Source: Candidatus Omnitrophota bacterium
Lineage (GTDB): Bacteria; NPL-UPA2; BS750m-G34
Length of the DNA stretch: 6,036 bases
NCBI GenBank assembly: GCA_030640045.1
Contig: DAOWKF010000110.1
Location: forward strand, 1-6,036
Direction of reading: 5' to 3'
Shown here: positions 5,940 through 6,036 of the stretch, piece by piece
Numbering within the stretch: the stretch's first letter is position 1
Layout of the letters: every line of letters starts with the position of its first letter
The notes under the pieces: generated by a model
The model's database searches: none
What the model saw: the letters and a program-made list of their open reading frames with translations, nothing else
What the model was told of the DNA's origin: nothing
Program-made: the position numbers and the translations under genes

Positions 5940-6036
5940 AAAAGGGGACAGTGCCCTCCAAAAAATTTATCTCCGGTCTCAACCCATATATGGTCTCATC
6001 TTTATCCCGCGCCGAAGCAAAACTTAATGCAAATGA
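5936..6036 (+). CDS. hisC: Probable histidinol-phosphate aminotransferase, N-terminal fragment (runs off window)
   Basis: Only 33 codons and two bases are present. The ATG overlaps the murA stop as ATGA, with a weak purine-rich site (AAAGAGAG) upstream. After an unusual start MKKGTVPS, the sequence FISGLNPYMVSSLS followed by AKLNAN plus a codon beginning GA (Glu or Asp) resembles the N-terminus of HisC, a PLP-dependent aminotransferase of histidine synthesis: E. coli has LTPYQSARRL and WLNANEYP, and other members have LNPY and LNANENP. A his gene after murA also fits gene orders I recall from Geobacter-like bacteria, where murA is followed by hisG-hisD-hisC. KGTVPS at residues 3-8 comes from the same repeat core as in prmC and probably does not belong to the ancestral protein. 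Another class-I/II aminotransferase cannot be excluded from so short a piece. A start at the internal Met19 is unlikely, since LNPY lies before it. Confidence 0.6.
   Translation, partial: MKKGTVPSKKFISGLNPYMVSSLSRAEAKLNAN
5942..5957 (+). repeat. Second REP-like repeat core at the start of the hisC-like gene
   Basis: AAGGGGACAGT (5942-5952) repeats bases 3859-3869 of prmC exactly and in the same translation phase (Lys-Gly-Thr-Val). After the core the sequences diverge. Here AGGG (5943-5946) and CCCT (5954-5957) form a small inverted repeat around GACAGTG, whereas the prmC copy continues into AGTATACT. Both copies begin with GGGGACAGT and are closed by a C-rich complement, as expected of related short palindromic elements with variable interiors. 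The match is seen directly; the element identity is inferred. Confidence 0.45.

Noticed and set aside
5975..5998. GGTCTCA repeated at 5975 and 5992 in the hisC-like gene.
   Set aside because: A seven-base match over 17 bases is expected often by chance; both copies are within conserved coding sequence and read in different phases.

Overview
The window is a tightly packed, all-forward-strand block of housekeeping genes from a bacterium. In order it holds the 3' end of pheS, all of pheT, rpmE, prfA, prmC and murA, and the first 33 codons of a gene that looks like hisC. Only 75 bases lie between genes: 55 before rpmE, 18 before prfA and 2 before murA. The other junctions overlap by 1 or 4 bases. 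I see no RNA gene, no complete insertion sequence, no CRISPR array, no convincing terminator and no gene on the minus strand.

The organism is bacterial: it has class-I RF1, a type-A zinc-binding L31, MurA and two-subunit PheRS. The order rpmE-prfA-prmC-murA followed by a his gene resembles Desulfobacterota and related environmental lineages. Three features together suggest an uncultured candidate phylum such as Omnitrophota: a PheT lacking its tRNA-binding (EMAP-II/OB) domain, a Cys4 insert in PheS, and GGGGACAG-type repeats at gene starts. That placement is inference with low to moderate confidence.

Bases 1-2499 encode phenylalanyl-tRNA synthetase (alpha and beta subunits, overlapping by one base). 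A probable sigma70-type promoter at 2500-2528 begins a second unit. This unit carries ribosomal protein L31 (rpmE), release factor 1 (prfA), the methyltransferase that modifies the GGQ glutamine of release factors (prmC), the first committed enzyme of peptidoglycan synthesis (murA), and probably histidinol-phosphate aminotransferase (hisC). prfA and prmC are directly linked in function: enzyme and substrate overlap by four bases. The other members are housekeeping genes with no obvious pathway link.

Two things stand out. First, rpmE ends in UAG, a stop that among bacterial release factors only RF1 reads. The gene directly downstream in the same frame, with no other stop between, is the RF1 gene, which starts at a TTG without a visible Shine-Dalgarno sequence inside a small palindrome. 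This layout would permit an RF1 autoregulatory circuit through read-through or reinitiation, analogous in logic to the RF2 frameshift but not one I know to be described. Second, an identical 11-base core (AAGGGGACAGT) occurs just inside the start of prmC and just inside the start of the hisC-like gene, read in the same phase as Lys-Gly-Thr-Val. This suggests that a short dispersed repeat has been absorbed into protein N-termini.
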